Shown piece after piece: positions 1 to 22,714 of a stretch of 34,578 nucleotides of DNA (position 1 is its first letter; every line of letters starts with the position of its first letter). The DNA is from Phoronis australis. Taxonomy: Eukaryota; Phoronida; Phoronidae. A model generated the notes under the pieces. It had not been told where the DNA came from. It was given only the letters and a program-made list of their open reading frames with translations, and did no database searches. The stretch is taken from NCBI GenBank assembly GCA_002633005.1, contig NMRA01001081.1, forward strand, positions 1 to 34,578. Direction: 5' to 3'. The translations under genes were made by a program, and so were the position numbers.

Positions 1-3000
1 GGACGCCAGTGGAAGCCAGCAGACGGCAGTGGAGGCCAGTGGAGGACAGTGGAGGCCATTGGAGGCCAGTGGAAGCCAGCAGAGGGCAGTGGAGGACAGT
101 GGAGGACAGTGCAGGCCAGGGGAGGCCAGTGGAGGACAGTGGATGCCAGTGGAGGCCAGTGGAAGGCAGTGGAGATCAATGGTGGCCAGTGGAGGCCAAT
201 GGAGGACAGTGGAGGCCTGTGGAAACACGTGGAAGCCAATGGAGGCCCGTGGAGGCCAGAGGAGGGACGTGGAAGCCAGTGGAAACCAGTGGAAGCCAGT
301 GGAATACTGTGGAGGCCAGTGGAGGACAGTGGAGGCCAGTGGAGCACAGTGGAGGTCTGTGGAGACCAGTGGAAGACAGTGGAAACCAGTGGAGGCCACT
401 GGAGGCCAGTGGAGGACAGTGGACATCAGTGGAGGGCAGCGCAGGCTAGTGGAAGCCAGCAGAGGGCAGTGTAGGCCAGTGGAGGCCAGTGGAGACCAGT
501 GGAAACACGTGGAAGCCAATGGAGGCCCGTGGTGGCCAGTGGAGGCCAGTGAAGGCCATTGGATGGCAGTATAAGCCAGTGGATATGAGTGGAGGCCAGT
601 GGAGGCCAGTGGACGCCAGTGGAGGCCAGTGGAGGCTAGTGGAGGCCAGTGGAAGCCAGTGGAGGCCAGAGGAGTCCAGTGGAGGTCAGTGAAGGCCAGA
701 TGAGGCCAGTGGAGGCTAGTGGACGCCAGTAGAGGCCAGTGGAGGGCCGTGGACGCCAGTGGAAGACAGCAGAGGGAAGTGGAGGCCAGTGGAGGACAGT
801 GGAGGCCACTGGAGGCCAGTGGAGGGCAGTGGACGCCAGTGGAAGCCAGCAGACGGCAGTGGAGGCCAGTGGNAGGGCAGTGCAGGCAAGTGGAAGCCAG
901 CAGAGGGCAGTGGAGGCCAGTGGAGGCTATCGGAGGCCAGTGGAGCACAGTGGAGGTCAGTGGAAGCCAGTGGAATGCAGTGGAGGCCAGTGGAGGCCAC
1001 TGGAGGCCAGTGGAGGCCAGTGGAGGCCAGTTGAGGGCAGTGGACGCCAGTGGAAGCCAGCAGAGTGCAGTGGAGGCCAGTGGAGGCTATCGGAGGCCAG
1101 TGGAATCCAGTCGAGGCCAGCGGAGGTGAGCGGAGGCCAGTGGAGGCCAGTGGATACCAGTGGAGGCCAGTGGACGCCAGTGGAGGCCATGGGACGCCAG
1201 TGGAGATCAATGGTGGCCAGTGTAGGCCAATGGAGGACAGTGGAGACCTGTGGAAACACCTGGAAGCCAATGGAGGCCCCTGGAGGCCAGTGGTGGGCCG
1301 TGGAAGCCAGTGGAAGGCAGTGGAATTCTGTGGACTCCAGTGGAGGACAGACTAGGCCAGTGGAGCACAGTGGAGGCCAGTGGAGGCCAGTGGAGGCCAG
1401 TGGAAGACAGTGGAAGCCAGTGGAGGACACTGGAGGATAGTGGAGGACAGTGGAGATCAGTGGAGGGCAGTGGAGGCCAGTGGAAGCCAGCAGAGAGCAG
1501 TGGAGGCCAGTGGAGGCCAGTGGAGACCAGTGGAAACACGTGGAAGCCAATGGAGGCCCGTGGTGGCCAGTGAAGGGCAGTGGAGGGCAGTGGAGGGCAG
1601 TGGATGGCAGTGGAGGCCCAAGGAGGCCAGCGGAGGCCAGTGAAGGCCAGTGTATGGCAGTGGGTGGAAGCCAGTGGATATGAGTGGAGGCCAGTAGAGG
1701 CCAGTGGAGGACAATGGAGACCAATGGAGGCTAGNGCCAGTGGAATACAATGGAGGCCAGTTTAGGACAGTGGAGGCCAGTGGAGCACAGTGGAGCCCAG
1801 TGGAGACCAGTGGAATACAGTGGAAGCCAGTGGAGGCCACTGGAGGCCAGTGGAGGCCACTGGCGGCCAGTTGAGGGCAGTGGACGCCAGTGAGTGGAAG
1901 CCAGGAGAGGGCAGTGGAGGCCAGAGGAGGACAGTGGAGGCTATTGGAGGCCAGTGGAGGTCCGTCGAGGACAGCGGAGGTGAGCGGAGGCCAGTGGAGG
2001 CCAGTGGATACCAGTGGAGCCCAGTGGAAGCCAGTGGATGAAAGTGGAGCCCAGTGAAGGCCAGTGTATGCCAGTGGAGGGCAGTGTATGCCAGTGGAGG
2101 TAAGTGGAGGCCAGTGGAGGCCAGTAGAGGCCAGTGGAGGCCAGAGGCGGCCAGTGAAGGCCAGTGGATTGCAGTGGAGGTCAGTGAATACCAGTGGAGA
2201 TCAGAGGAGGCCAGTGGAGGCCAGGGGAGGCCAGTGGTGGACAGTGGAGACCTGTGGAAACACGTGGAAGCCAATTGAGGCCCGTGGAGGCCAGTGGAGG
2301 GACGTGGAAGCCAGTGGAAGCCAGTGGAATACTGTGGAGGCCAGCGGAGGACAGTGGAGGCCAGTGGAGCACAGTGGAGGCCAGTGGACACCAGTAGAAG
2401 ACAGTATAAACCAGTGGAGGCCACTGGAGGCCAGTGGAGGACAGTGGAGATCAGTGGAGGGCAGTGCAGGCTAGTGGAAGCCAGCAGAGGGCAGTGGAGT
2501 CCAGTGGAGGCCAGTGGAGACCAGAGGATACACGTGGAAGCCAATGGAGGCCCGTGGCGGCCAGTGGAGGGTAGTGGAGAGCAGAGGAGGGCAGTGGATG
2601 GCAGTGGAGGCCCAAAGAGGCCAGCGGAGGCCAGTGAAGGCCAGTGGATGGCAGTGGAAGCCAGTGGATATGAGTGGAGGCCAGTAGAGGCCAGTGGAGG
2701 ACAATGGAGAACAATGGAGGCTAGTGGAGGCCAGTGGAGGCCAGTGGACGCCAGTGGAGGCCAGAGGAGGCCAGTGGAATTCAGTGAAGGCCAGATGAGG
2801 CCAGTCGAGGCTAGTGGACGCCAGTAGAGGCCAGTGGAGGGCCGTGGAAGCCAGTGGAAGCCAGTGAAATACAGTGGAGGCCAGTGGAGGCCACTGGAGA
2901 CCAGTGGAGGCCACTGGAGGCCAGTTGAGGGCAGTGGACGCCAATGGAAGCCAGCAGAGGGCAGTGGAGGCCAGTGGAGGTTATTGGAGGCCAGTGGAGG

Positions 3001-3333
3001 CCAGTCGAGGCCAGCTGAGGTGAGCGGAGGCCAGTGGAGGCCAGTGGATACCAGTGGAGGCCAGTGGAGGCCAGTGGAGGCCATGGGACGCCAGTGGAGG
3101 ACAGTGGAGGCCAGTGGAGGCCAGTGGAGGGCAGTGGAGATCAATGGTGGCCAGTGGAGGCCAATGGAGGACAGTGGAGACCTGTGGAAACACGTGGAAG
3201 CCAATGGAGGCCCCTGGAGGCCAGTGGAGGGCCGTGGAAGCCAGTGGAAGCCAGTGGAATACTGTGGAGGCCAGGGGAGGACAGAGGAGGCCAGTGGAGC
3301 ACAGTGGAGGCCAGTGGAAGCCAGTGGAGACCA
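1..3333. repeat. Degenerate 10-bp minisatellite (consensus GGAGGCCAGT) with ~1-kb higher-order repeat
   Basis: The whole stretch is a head-to-tail array of a 10-base unit close to GGAGGCCAGT, with common variants GGAAGCCAGT, GGAGGACAGT, GGAGGGCAGT and AGAGGGCAGT. Rare variants recur in a fixed order. A marker GGAAACACGTGGAAGCCAAT (or a near copy) occurs near 221, 501, 1252, 1532, 2256, 2526 and 3186, so spacings alternate between ~270-280 and ~660-750. This gives a higher-order period of about 1 kb. No unit frame contains a stop, so long open frames exist on both strands (e.g. Gly-Gly-Gln-Trp-Arg-Pro-Val-Glu-Ala-Ser on +). I treat these as by-products and not genes: no start context, no splice structure and frame-independent openness. 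The array runs off the left edge. Confidence 0.97.
873..873. other. Ambiguous base / probable assembly joint inside the minisatellite
   Basis: A single 'n' interrupts the 10-bp array. Two others lie at 1735 and 3334. Single n's inside or at the edge of a near-identical tandem array are what a collapsed or joined assembly produces, so array length here should not be trusted. Confidence 0.6.
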
Positions 3334-3853
3334 NCTCTTGTACATCTTATTATAGCAGTTAAAGCTGCATTTTGCACTAAAAACAAAAATCAAATTTGGC
3401 TTTTCAGTCTCAAGAATTAATCTCGTAATACTCCCAACTGTGATAGGATTCCATGTCCATTACCAAAAAGAACATTGAAATATATACGTATATTATTATA
3501 TGTAATAATGATAACTATAAGTAACTCAAGAAAACACTTCAGCTGATACGGACATTGAATCTTATCATGGTCAGAAATATTACGAGACCAATTTTAAAAG
3601 GCATAAATCAACTTTCCTTTTTATTGAAATGCCGACAGTCACACTTTGCAGAGCTAAGCTGTTCACCTGAACTGAATATTATGTTAATGCCGTACTCAAA
3701 GTCTGTCATCAGATATACAGTGATTGATATGACTGTTCACTTTACACGCATTCAATTGCTTTGCCATGGTGGGTTGTACAATTTGTCTTAAGACTTTGGC
3801 CTTAGATTAGACTATATTCTGGAGTCTTATGATAGTGTGTGCATCAACTTTTG

Positions 3854-3874
3854 TTTTTTTTTTTTTTTTTTTTT
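3854..3874. repeat. Poly(T) tract, T21
   Basis: An uninterrupted run of 21 T. It could be a slippage-prone homopolymer or the reverse-strand poly(A) tail of an old retroposed sequence. No retroposon body or target-site duplication was recognised next to it. Confidence 0.9.
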
Positions 3875-4950
3875 AACTTTATTTACAATTTAGTGTTTTC
3901 TAGATACTTTAGGTTGTAAGTTACTTGCTCACTCTTTCTTAACAAAGTCCATGCTCATACGGTTTAACATGCTTTTTCAGCTTATCGCCCACCCCCAAAA
4001 TTTCCCTTCTTTCACTCCGTAGCATCCATGCTTGGCTTACCTTTCACTCTGAATTTTATGAGAGTGCGAATTCCTGAAAGGTGTTCATGTCTGTCTCAGA
4101 ATTTTAGCTCCCAAAAAGCACTTAACTCTCCTTATTTTGAGTAATGATTACCTTAATCAGATTTAGTGGAACTTTGCCTTATTCAAGTGGGAAAATGTCC
4201 GTACTGTCCTGCTCTTTACTCAAAGGAGACATAAAATAGCTCTTTTAAATCATTCTAAAATTATTGTAGCCATGTGTAAAAACTGGTGAACACATTCGTG
4301 TCAACAGCGAATGGCCAGCACATTATGTGAGCAATGTTTGCATCGGAAAATTTAAACATACACTGCTTAACATGCTATTGAACTACTGTGCATGATCACT
4401 TCATTCTGGATACTATAATAGTCTTACTGCATTGTTGCGTGGAGTCCAATGTCAATATACATTAGTAACTCTCTAGGCCTTAAACCTATTGGCCATTTAG
4501 GTACCTTCCTCCTCTAGTTTCTCAAAAAAAATTGTTTTTTGAATTCCCATGCTTGGATTAAAGCTCACCCTCTAACTTATGAGTTTCCAATGTACGCACC
4601 CTGGCCAATAACCCAGTACTGTATTAGCACCACTGTGCCTCTTCCTCATGGTCACTCTGATAGTGACTTTAGATGCACAGAAAAAGTGACCAGTGGTGAC
4701 CCCATTTGACCGGTGGGGAAGCAACACACCTTCATTTGGAAGGTGTCCAGGGCGTCCAAATGGATACCCTAAGTTAAATTTAGACACCCTAGTTAGAATG
4801 CCCTGTTCAGCATTTGGGCACCAAGTAAAATACTGGTAAGTGTGATGTCTCTTTTGACTTTATAGCAGCAGCTCTGGGACATCATTGACGTGTCTCAAGA
4901 AATAGTTTGTTTAACTATGAAATAAAGTATGAGGTACTTTGTTGCAGAAC

Positions 4951-5029
4951 GATATCTCCGCGGCAACATTTTAAACTATATCTCCATAGTAACATACCAA
5001 ACTATATCTCCGAAGTAACATACCCAAAC
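4951..5029. repeat. Three-copy 26-bp tandem repeat
   Basis: Three consecutive units begin GATATCTCC, TATATCTCC and TATATCTCC and end in AAAC, with lengths 26, 26 and 27. The second and third share TATATCTCC, AGTAACATACC and the AAAC end; the first is more diverged. Confidence 0.8.
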
Positions 5030-6349
5030 TATAGCAGCAATTTGACTTGCATTATTAGTCATGAACACCCTCTGAAATTGGGAAATCCATTTTGGATACC
5101 TGGATGAACCCTGGAGCACAGTCTGAAAAAGTTCTTTGAAAGTAGACACAATAAGGCTCCACAGTTTAGGACAATATGTGATGTTTTTCAAATTTCTTTA
5201 CAAGATTAAGATTTAATTTTGCTTCATTAATGACTTGATTGTATTGTGCAACTCTCATCAAACAATCATTTCAAAATATTTTTTAATTGAAACATCTAGT
5301 AGATCTTGCTACATGTGTATGATCTACTTCCGGTTCTGTATTTAGAACTGTACAGAATGCTGTGTATTTCTCCAGAGAGTGTTAATAATTGATATAATCC
5401 ATTAAGTTGGAGACTGCATTCTTGGTTTCACCGTACTTGTCTTGTTAATTTTTGATATTAAAGTGGCATATTGCCTGGTGATATCGTTTTGCATGCTTGT
5501 ACAGCAAGGTGATGATGTCTGTGAATGGTGTGAATTAAAATTAAATTGCTTGATTGACAGAAAATAGAGCCTTGGTGTTCATCCATTTTAGATTTTATCT
5601 AGTTAGTGATTTTTGAACTTTCATAATTAAAAGTGCTCATGTAAATTGGCCCTGAGCAAACATTAAAACATGATGCCAAGTTCATGTACTGTCATTTCCT
5701 TTTTGTTAATTTAGAAAAAAAAAAATTAGTAACACATTATTTTCATATGCTATGCATGTCACCTCTATGCCACAACACTATTTCAATCATGAACTTAGTA
5801 ACTAAGGCTTTTCAGGCTTGACTTAAGAGTTCAAACTTGGCTGAAGATTTCCAAAAGTGGTTCAAAACATTTCAGACAGCGGCACCCTGTTTGAATACAT
5901 ATAGGGAGAGCTCTGCAACTGTTAGAGAATGACTTAAAGCTTGCGAGCTCATGATCTCAACATGCCCACTGTATCATTTACTAGTAGCTAGTCAGGCTGA
6001 AACATAAAACTGATGAAAAATGCCGCCCACATATCTTATTGTAAAGTGTTTCCAATCATTTACTTACTTTCTCAGGTGTTTGATAATGTAGTTTAAGAGA
6101 ATTTTACATCATAATACTGAAAACCAGATAGAGTTTTGTCAGTTATTTCTGCATAATTCCAACAACCTTTTTTATTTTAGTAAACGAAGTTGGCAGTCCT
6201 TTACCTTTAGAAATGACACTGCATGTCACTTTAATTAGTGTCTTATGCAATTCATAATTTATCAAAATTCATTTGTGGAATTACCAGCAATTCCTTAGAG
6301 ACTTAAGCAGATAACCTATGACTCATAAACCTGGTTGCACTCTTTTCAG

Positions 6350-6415
6350 GAGTTTGTAGATGGTGGTTGAGTATGATCGTCATCGCCCCCTAGTGTCAAC
6401 TGGCAACTAGCCACC
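6350..6415 (+). promoter_or_regulatory. Probable 5' UTR part of TTBK first coding exon, with a 16-codon upstream ORF
   Basis: A pyrimidine-rich tract ending TCTTTTCAG at 6349 looks like a splice acceptor, so an upstream non-coding exon is likely. Between it and the TTBK start lies an upstream ATG at 6360 that opens a 16-codon frame ending in TAG at 6408-6410. This frame is out of phase with the main start and stops five bases before it. The main start at 6416 sits in GCCACCATG, an almost ideal Kozak context. The leader also contains CATCGCCCCCTAGTGTCAA (6381-6399), which resembles the CTCF core. The upstream exon and the use of the uORF are inferred. Confidence 0.5.
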
Positions 6416-18463
<12,048 letters not shown>

Positions 18464-18594
18464 CAGCTGGCATAGTAATACATGTGACGACTGGAGTCAT
18501 GCAGGTAACATGTTTTATTGGCTTGAACTTAGGACATCTAGTTGGGTATTACTTAAGTCCCTGTGTGCACTAACAATAACGTTTGAGTTTTTTT

Positions 18595-18820
18595 AAAAAC
18601 TAATTTAATAATTAGTAATGACTGCAGGCGGTCTGGTACATGTACCAAGCATTTATCACCTGCAGCCATTTCTATGCATTATTAATAAGCTGAGGAGCTA
18701 GAGACCTGACTCAAGGGTCTAGCAATGTGCCCTAGTGGGGCTCGCACCCACAACTTTGAGTAAAAGATACGGACACTTGTCCCAATAGTCCTCACTGGCA
18801 TTCACAGCTGTATGCTGTAT
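18595..18820 (-). mobile_element. Possible tRNA-derived SINE (minus strand)
   Basis: Read on the minus strand, TGCCAGTGAGG (near 18800) resembles a pol III A box, and about 45 bases on, GGTGCGAGCCC (near 18738-18749) matches the B box GGTTCGANNCC with one substitution. The body continues through GGGCACATTGCTAGACCC to an AT-rich end holding the 14-bp palindrome TGGTACATGTACCA (near 18635-18650). Decayed, and no target-site duplication was found. Confidence 0.4.
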
Positions 18821-19064
18821 CTTAGTACCACGTCGCAATTTTTTTCTATGATGTGTGTTGGGCCCACATTACTGGGCACTTCAAAGAGTTGGGTCCTCTG
18901 CATGTCAGTGTTTAGAAGTGTGGAGCTAACATTGTAAGTTTGCCTCTCATTGGCATATATGAAAAAGATATCCTTCATCTTTACTTAGGAGAGATTTAGT
19001 CATGCGATAAAGCTAAAAATCATTTTACAGTTTTCATCTATTTTCAGAAGATAGAAGTATTACA

Positions 19065-19132
19065 GAATGGAGGTGTTCTATACATGCACGATCCCCCAGA
19101 GTGGAGGTGTTCTATTCCTGCATGATCCCCCA
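19065..19132. repeat. 34-bp tandem duplication
   Basis: Two adjacent 34-base copies share G(A)NTGGAGGTGTTCTAT, a CATG/TGCA middle and a GATCCCCCA end, with a handful of mismatches. Confidence 0.85.
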
Positions 19133-20043
19133 CATGGCTAATTTACTCCATCTCTCCATCTTACAAGTTAAAAACAAGTTTGTAGCCTTTCTGTTCCAAA
19201 CACAACTTGTTTGTTATATTAATCAAAATGTTGTCATGGGGTAAGCACTGCAAAGGGTGGATGAAAATCAAAACTTGCAGAATGGAATTTATGCGCGTTT
19301 TATGGTTCAACTGTATTTCTTTACTCTGTGATTAAAAAAACGGAATGTGTTTAAGACAGGCAAATTATAAATCTCGTTTTTTATCAGATTATTTCCCAGT
19401 TGTTTTTTATTTGAAGTGTTGTTTAAGCAGTATGTAATGTTAGGTAAGCCTGCAAATTGTCTGCACTGTGACCTCTGTGTGACCTCTGATTAATGTGCTT
19501 TTTTCTTTATGGAATATGAAAGTCAGGGCTTTTCAGTTTTTTTAGTTACACCTGTATTTTGCTACGGTTCCTCTGTTTTGGTCAGTGGGAAAGTTTTACT
19601 CCTGTACTTAAACAGCCATTGTAACTCCTCTCAAAATAGATGAATTAAACTGCAGAGTTGCACAACTCTACTGCAATGGGAAAGGTTATATCCACTCTGA
19701 TAAGTTTTACTGCTAGAGGTCACCACTTGTAACGCATCAGGTTTTTAATCTAAAATATGAATCAACTACGCCATCTGGTGTTTAATCCATTGAACCAGGG
19801 GAAACTGATGTCACTACCTGAAATGAGTTAGCAGGAAGGGTAAGGGGAGTTGTAATGGAGTTTTGATAAACCAGAGTTTCACTGATGGGAAAGTAACATC
19901 AAAGGAAGTGGACTAAAAATCCACCTTACTTCTTATCTCATTGATGGTTTATTACAACTGAATATGGAACCTAATGCCACTGTGTCAAGGCAGATTTGAT
20001 CAGCAGATTTCTTGATTTTACTTTAACCACTTAGTGGAAAGGA

Positions 20044-20049
20044 AATAAA
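20044..20049 (+). terminator. Candidate polyadenylation signal AATAAA for TTBK
   Basis: First canonical AATAAA on + after the TTBK stop, 1.6 kb downstream. ATTAAA variants occur earlier (for example near 19646), so a shorter 3' UTR is possible. Confidence 0.3.
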
Positions 20050-20808
20050 GCTTTAACTTAAGCTGAAGTAACTTATAATCCCATAAACTGTGGTTCTTTT
20101 CATTGACTTTCTGTTCTGAAAAACTTGGCAATATGTGTCTGATAAGCTGTTTGTGTTTGTTTAGAATGTACGCCAACATATGGTGTGCTGACGGGACATA
20201 GAATGTTTAGAACCTACTTTAAGTTGCCCTTTATGTTTATACCTTGCATGCTTTATTCTTAAATCCATCATGTGACGGTTTGTGAAGCTCTTAGTAATGA
20301 AATTTTGTTACCTTTGTCTCTGAGATGATTGTAGTCATACAACAGAATCCTTCACAAAATATTGATTTTACCCATCCCTGGTTGTGACTCCATGAACTGA
20401 GGTCAGTTTCATGGAAAGTGACTATAGACTTATGTAGGAGCTGAGAAAAATGTTCAAATATGGATAACTTTGGAGCATCGTGTCTCCAAAACGGTTCGTT
20501 GGATTCATGTGAAACTGTCAGGTACTGAGGAGCTACCAAAAATAGGACTTTTATTATTTTCATAAAAATAAATAAAGTTGCATAAAACAAAACGAAATGA
20601 TATCTTAGAAAACTGTTAACAGTGTTTTTGCAATGTAAAGTTGAACATTTATATATTAATTAAAATTTGTTCATGTGATTGATACCGTTGTTTTGCTATC
20701 AGTGAATCTTACTTTTCTGCTAAATTTCACTCACTATCAAGTTGTATCAGCTTTCTACTTTCAGAAAATGTATATGTTTGTTAAATTGAAGTCTGTAGAT
20801 ACTTGTCT

Positions 20809-21168
20809 AAATATGAACAGCTGTCAAGAAGGTCCTACATGACCTTAAGGCATAAATATGAACAGCTGTCACCAAGGTCCTACATGACCTTAAGGCATAA
20901 ATATGAACAGCTGTCACCAAGGTCCTACATGACCTTAAGGCATAAATATGAACAGCTGTCACCAAGGTCCTACATGACCTTAAGGCATAAATATGAACAG
21001 CTGTCACGAAGGTCCTACATGATTTTAAGGCATAAATATGAACAGCTGTCAAGAAGGTCCTACATGACCTTAAGGCATAAATATGAACAGCTGTCACGAA
21101 GGTCCTACATGACCTTAAGGCATAAATATGAACAGCTGTCAAGAAAGTCCTACTTGACCTTAAGGCAT
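20809..21168. repeat. Eight-copy 45-bp tandem array with E-box and AGGTC/GACCT motifs
   Basis: Units start at 20809, 20854, 20899, 20944, 20989, 21034, 21079 and 21124, exactly 45 bases apart, and are over 90% identical. Each has AACAGCTGTC (E-box CAGCTG), then AAGGTCCTACATGACCTT (half-sites facing each other), then a CCTTAAGG palindrome (the last unit's is intact too). The variable site reads AGA, CCA or CGA. Because 45 is a multiple of three, both strands are open: the + frame gives KYEQLSRRSYMTLRH repeats (20803-21270) and the - frame gives its own 15-mer. Neither has flanking coding signs, so I call this a repeat and not a gene. The last unit carries changes (AAGAAAG, ACTTGACC) and marks the decayed edge. 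Confidence 0.95.
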
Positions 21169-22714
21169 AAATTTTGTCTTAAGCTCCACATGCCTGCTTC
21201 TGAAAATAGTGTTAACTCGCCCAAGTGCAAGGTCCTTGAAAACAAACTCATGATTTGTTGTTGCTCATGAATTATTTCCAAACTGTGACCGGAATTACAT
21301 GGCAAAACTTTATTCTGTAATTGTGAAGAGGGGCTGTAAGTTAAAATTTCTGACTTAAGTCTTGAGTCATTTTTTATGAAACATTACCCTGAGGCCTGTT
21401 TCAGTGAGGTCAACAATAGGTCTTGAGCTCAATGTTTTAATGTTGTCATGAGGTCAGCATTGGTGTTCAACAGTTCAAATGGGCGTGGTTAATTGGTTGT
21501 AATCAGTCATGTGACTTGGTGAAATGGATCCTAGCTCAGGACTAGCAGTCTTCCGTCCTCTCCAAATGTTGCTGATGGTGTTTTTCATAGGAACACTTTC
21601 TTATCTCATGAGCTATAACTGATGCACTGTGTGTCTTGGGAACATGCTTCTTTCCTAGTGAAGCGCATGTCTTTTTGCAAACAATCTTCTTTTCTCATAA
21701 CAACTGATGGTACCCAGCTCTAGAGTAGAGGCAGTTTGATACACTGTACTGACTACCTGCTTATCCAAGCTTCTTGTCATAAAGTGAACAGAACTGTGGT
21801 TCATGAGAAAAATGTGTTTGTAAAAAAAGAATGAACTTGTGAGAAAATGTTTGTGAGATGCAAATGAAAGTTATTAGAAAAATGCTGGGGTTAGATCATT
21901 GTTTTGTTTCACTCCATTGTGGAAAGGTGGGTTTGTTGATGTCTATGGTGAATAATGATTGTGTGACTTTCTAGTATAAGAACTCATTCTAGTTCACTGA
22001 GTAATCCTTCTGCAACTGGATATCGGGATTTGTTAATTGTCTTGTTATTAGTTCCTAAATCTTCCAAAAGGCAGAAATTTGCATTTAGGCTGTATTGTAA
22101 ATGTTCATTTTTGGTTAACTTTTTTTACAAACTAAGGGATGTAGATTTGTTTGCAATGACTGTGAAGGTTTCGAGATTTTGTTTGTACATTTGTATGATA
22201 TTAAGTTATTAACTTTGTATATAAAGACCTCATAAACCAGTTCAAAATAGCGTGTTCTTTTCTTTATATATCCGGACATTTAACATTGGCAAATGTTGGA
22301 TAAGAGAGCCACAATTTTGAATGAAAATGATCTGGCAAGCTCCAAAACTATGGTTAAGTTGTTATTACAATATAATTGAGTATTTTTTTATTTTTTTCAG
22401 TCTTTTTCAGTTGGTCCTAATGATCCACCGTACAAAAGTCGTTTTTAAGATTTTTGTGAAATGATCTGGGTTGTTCTTAATGAAACTTTTATTAATTCAA
22501 CCAACCAGTACATAGTTGTGCAGCAATATGAAATCTAGTCAAGTACATCAAACAAATTATTTAACCCTATAAAAGCTAGTTGCTAGGCAAAAAGGAAGAT
22601 CACCTTGCCTGGAATCTCTAAGGATCCAATTTATAATTGTAAATATTTTTCCAGGTTGTGGTAATCACATACCTCACGTAAAAATAACTGAAAATTGGGC
22701 TTAGCCTTTTGCAG
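21169..22714. other. Intergenic sequence, nothing recognised
   Basis: AT-rich single-copy-looking sequence. No coding, RNA or repeat feature could be supported. Confidence 0.6.

Larger units (their letters stand above)
3335..6349. other. Non-coding region upstream of TTBK
   Basis: No convincing coding sequence was found; open frames are short and match nothing I recognise. Visible items are a T21 homopolymer (3854-3874), a three-copy 26-bp repeat (4951-5029) and generally AT-rich sequence. It probably holds the TTBK promoter and a 5' non-coding exon, because a splice acceptor is visible at 6349, but I cannot place either. Confidence 0.5.
18464..20808 (+). other. TTBK 3' region and intergenic sequence
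   Basis: No further exon recognised. It holds a probable SINE (18595-18820), a 34-bp duplication (19065-19132) and the first canonical AATAAA signals downstream of the stop (20044-20049 and near 20573). The true 3' end of TTBK cannot be fixed from sequence. Confidence 0.6.

Noticed and set aside
1762-3393. 543-codon minus-strand open frame rich in STGLHWPPLA repeats, and similar + frames in 1-3333
   Set aside because: The 10-bp unit has no stop in any frame, so every strand and frame is open. No start context or exon signals, and the frame crosses an n.
20803-21270. 155-codon frame with KYEQLSRRSYMTLRH repeats
   Set aside because: Explained by a 45-bp tandem repeat open on both strands; no coding context on either side.
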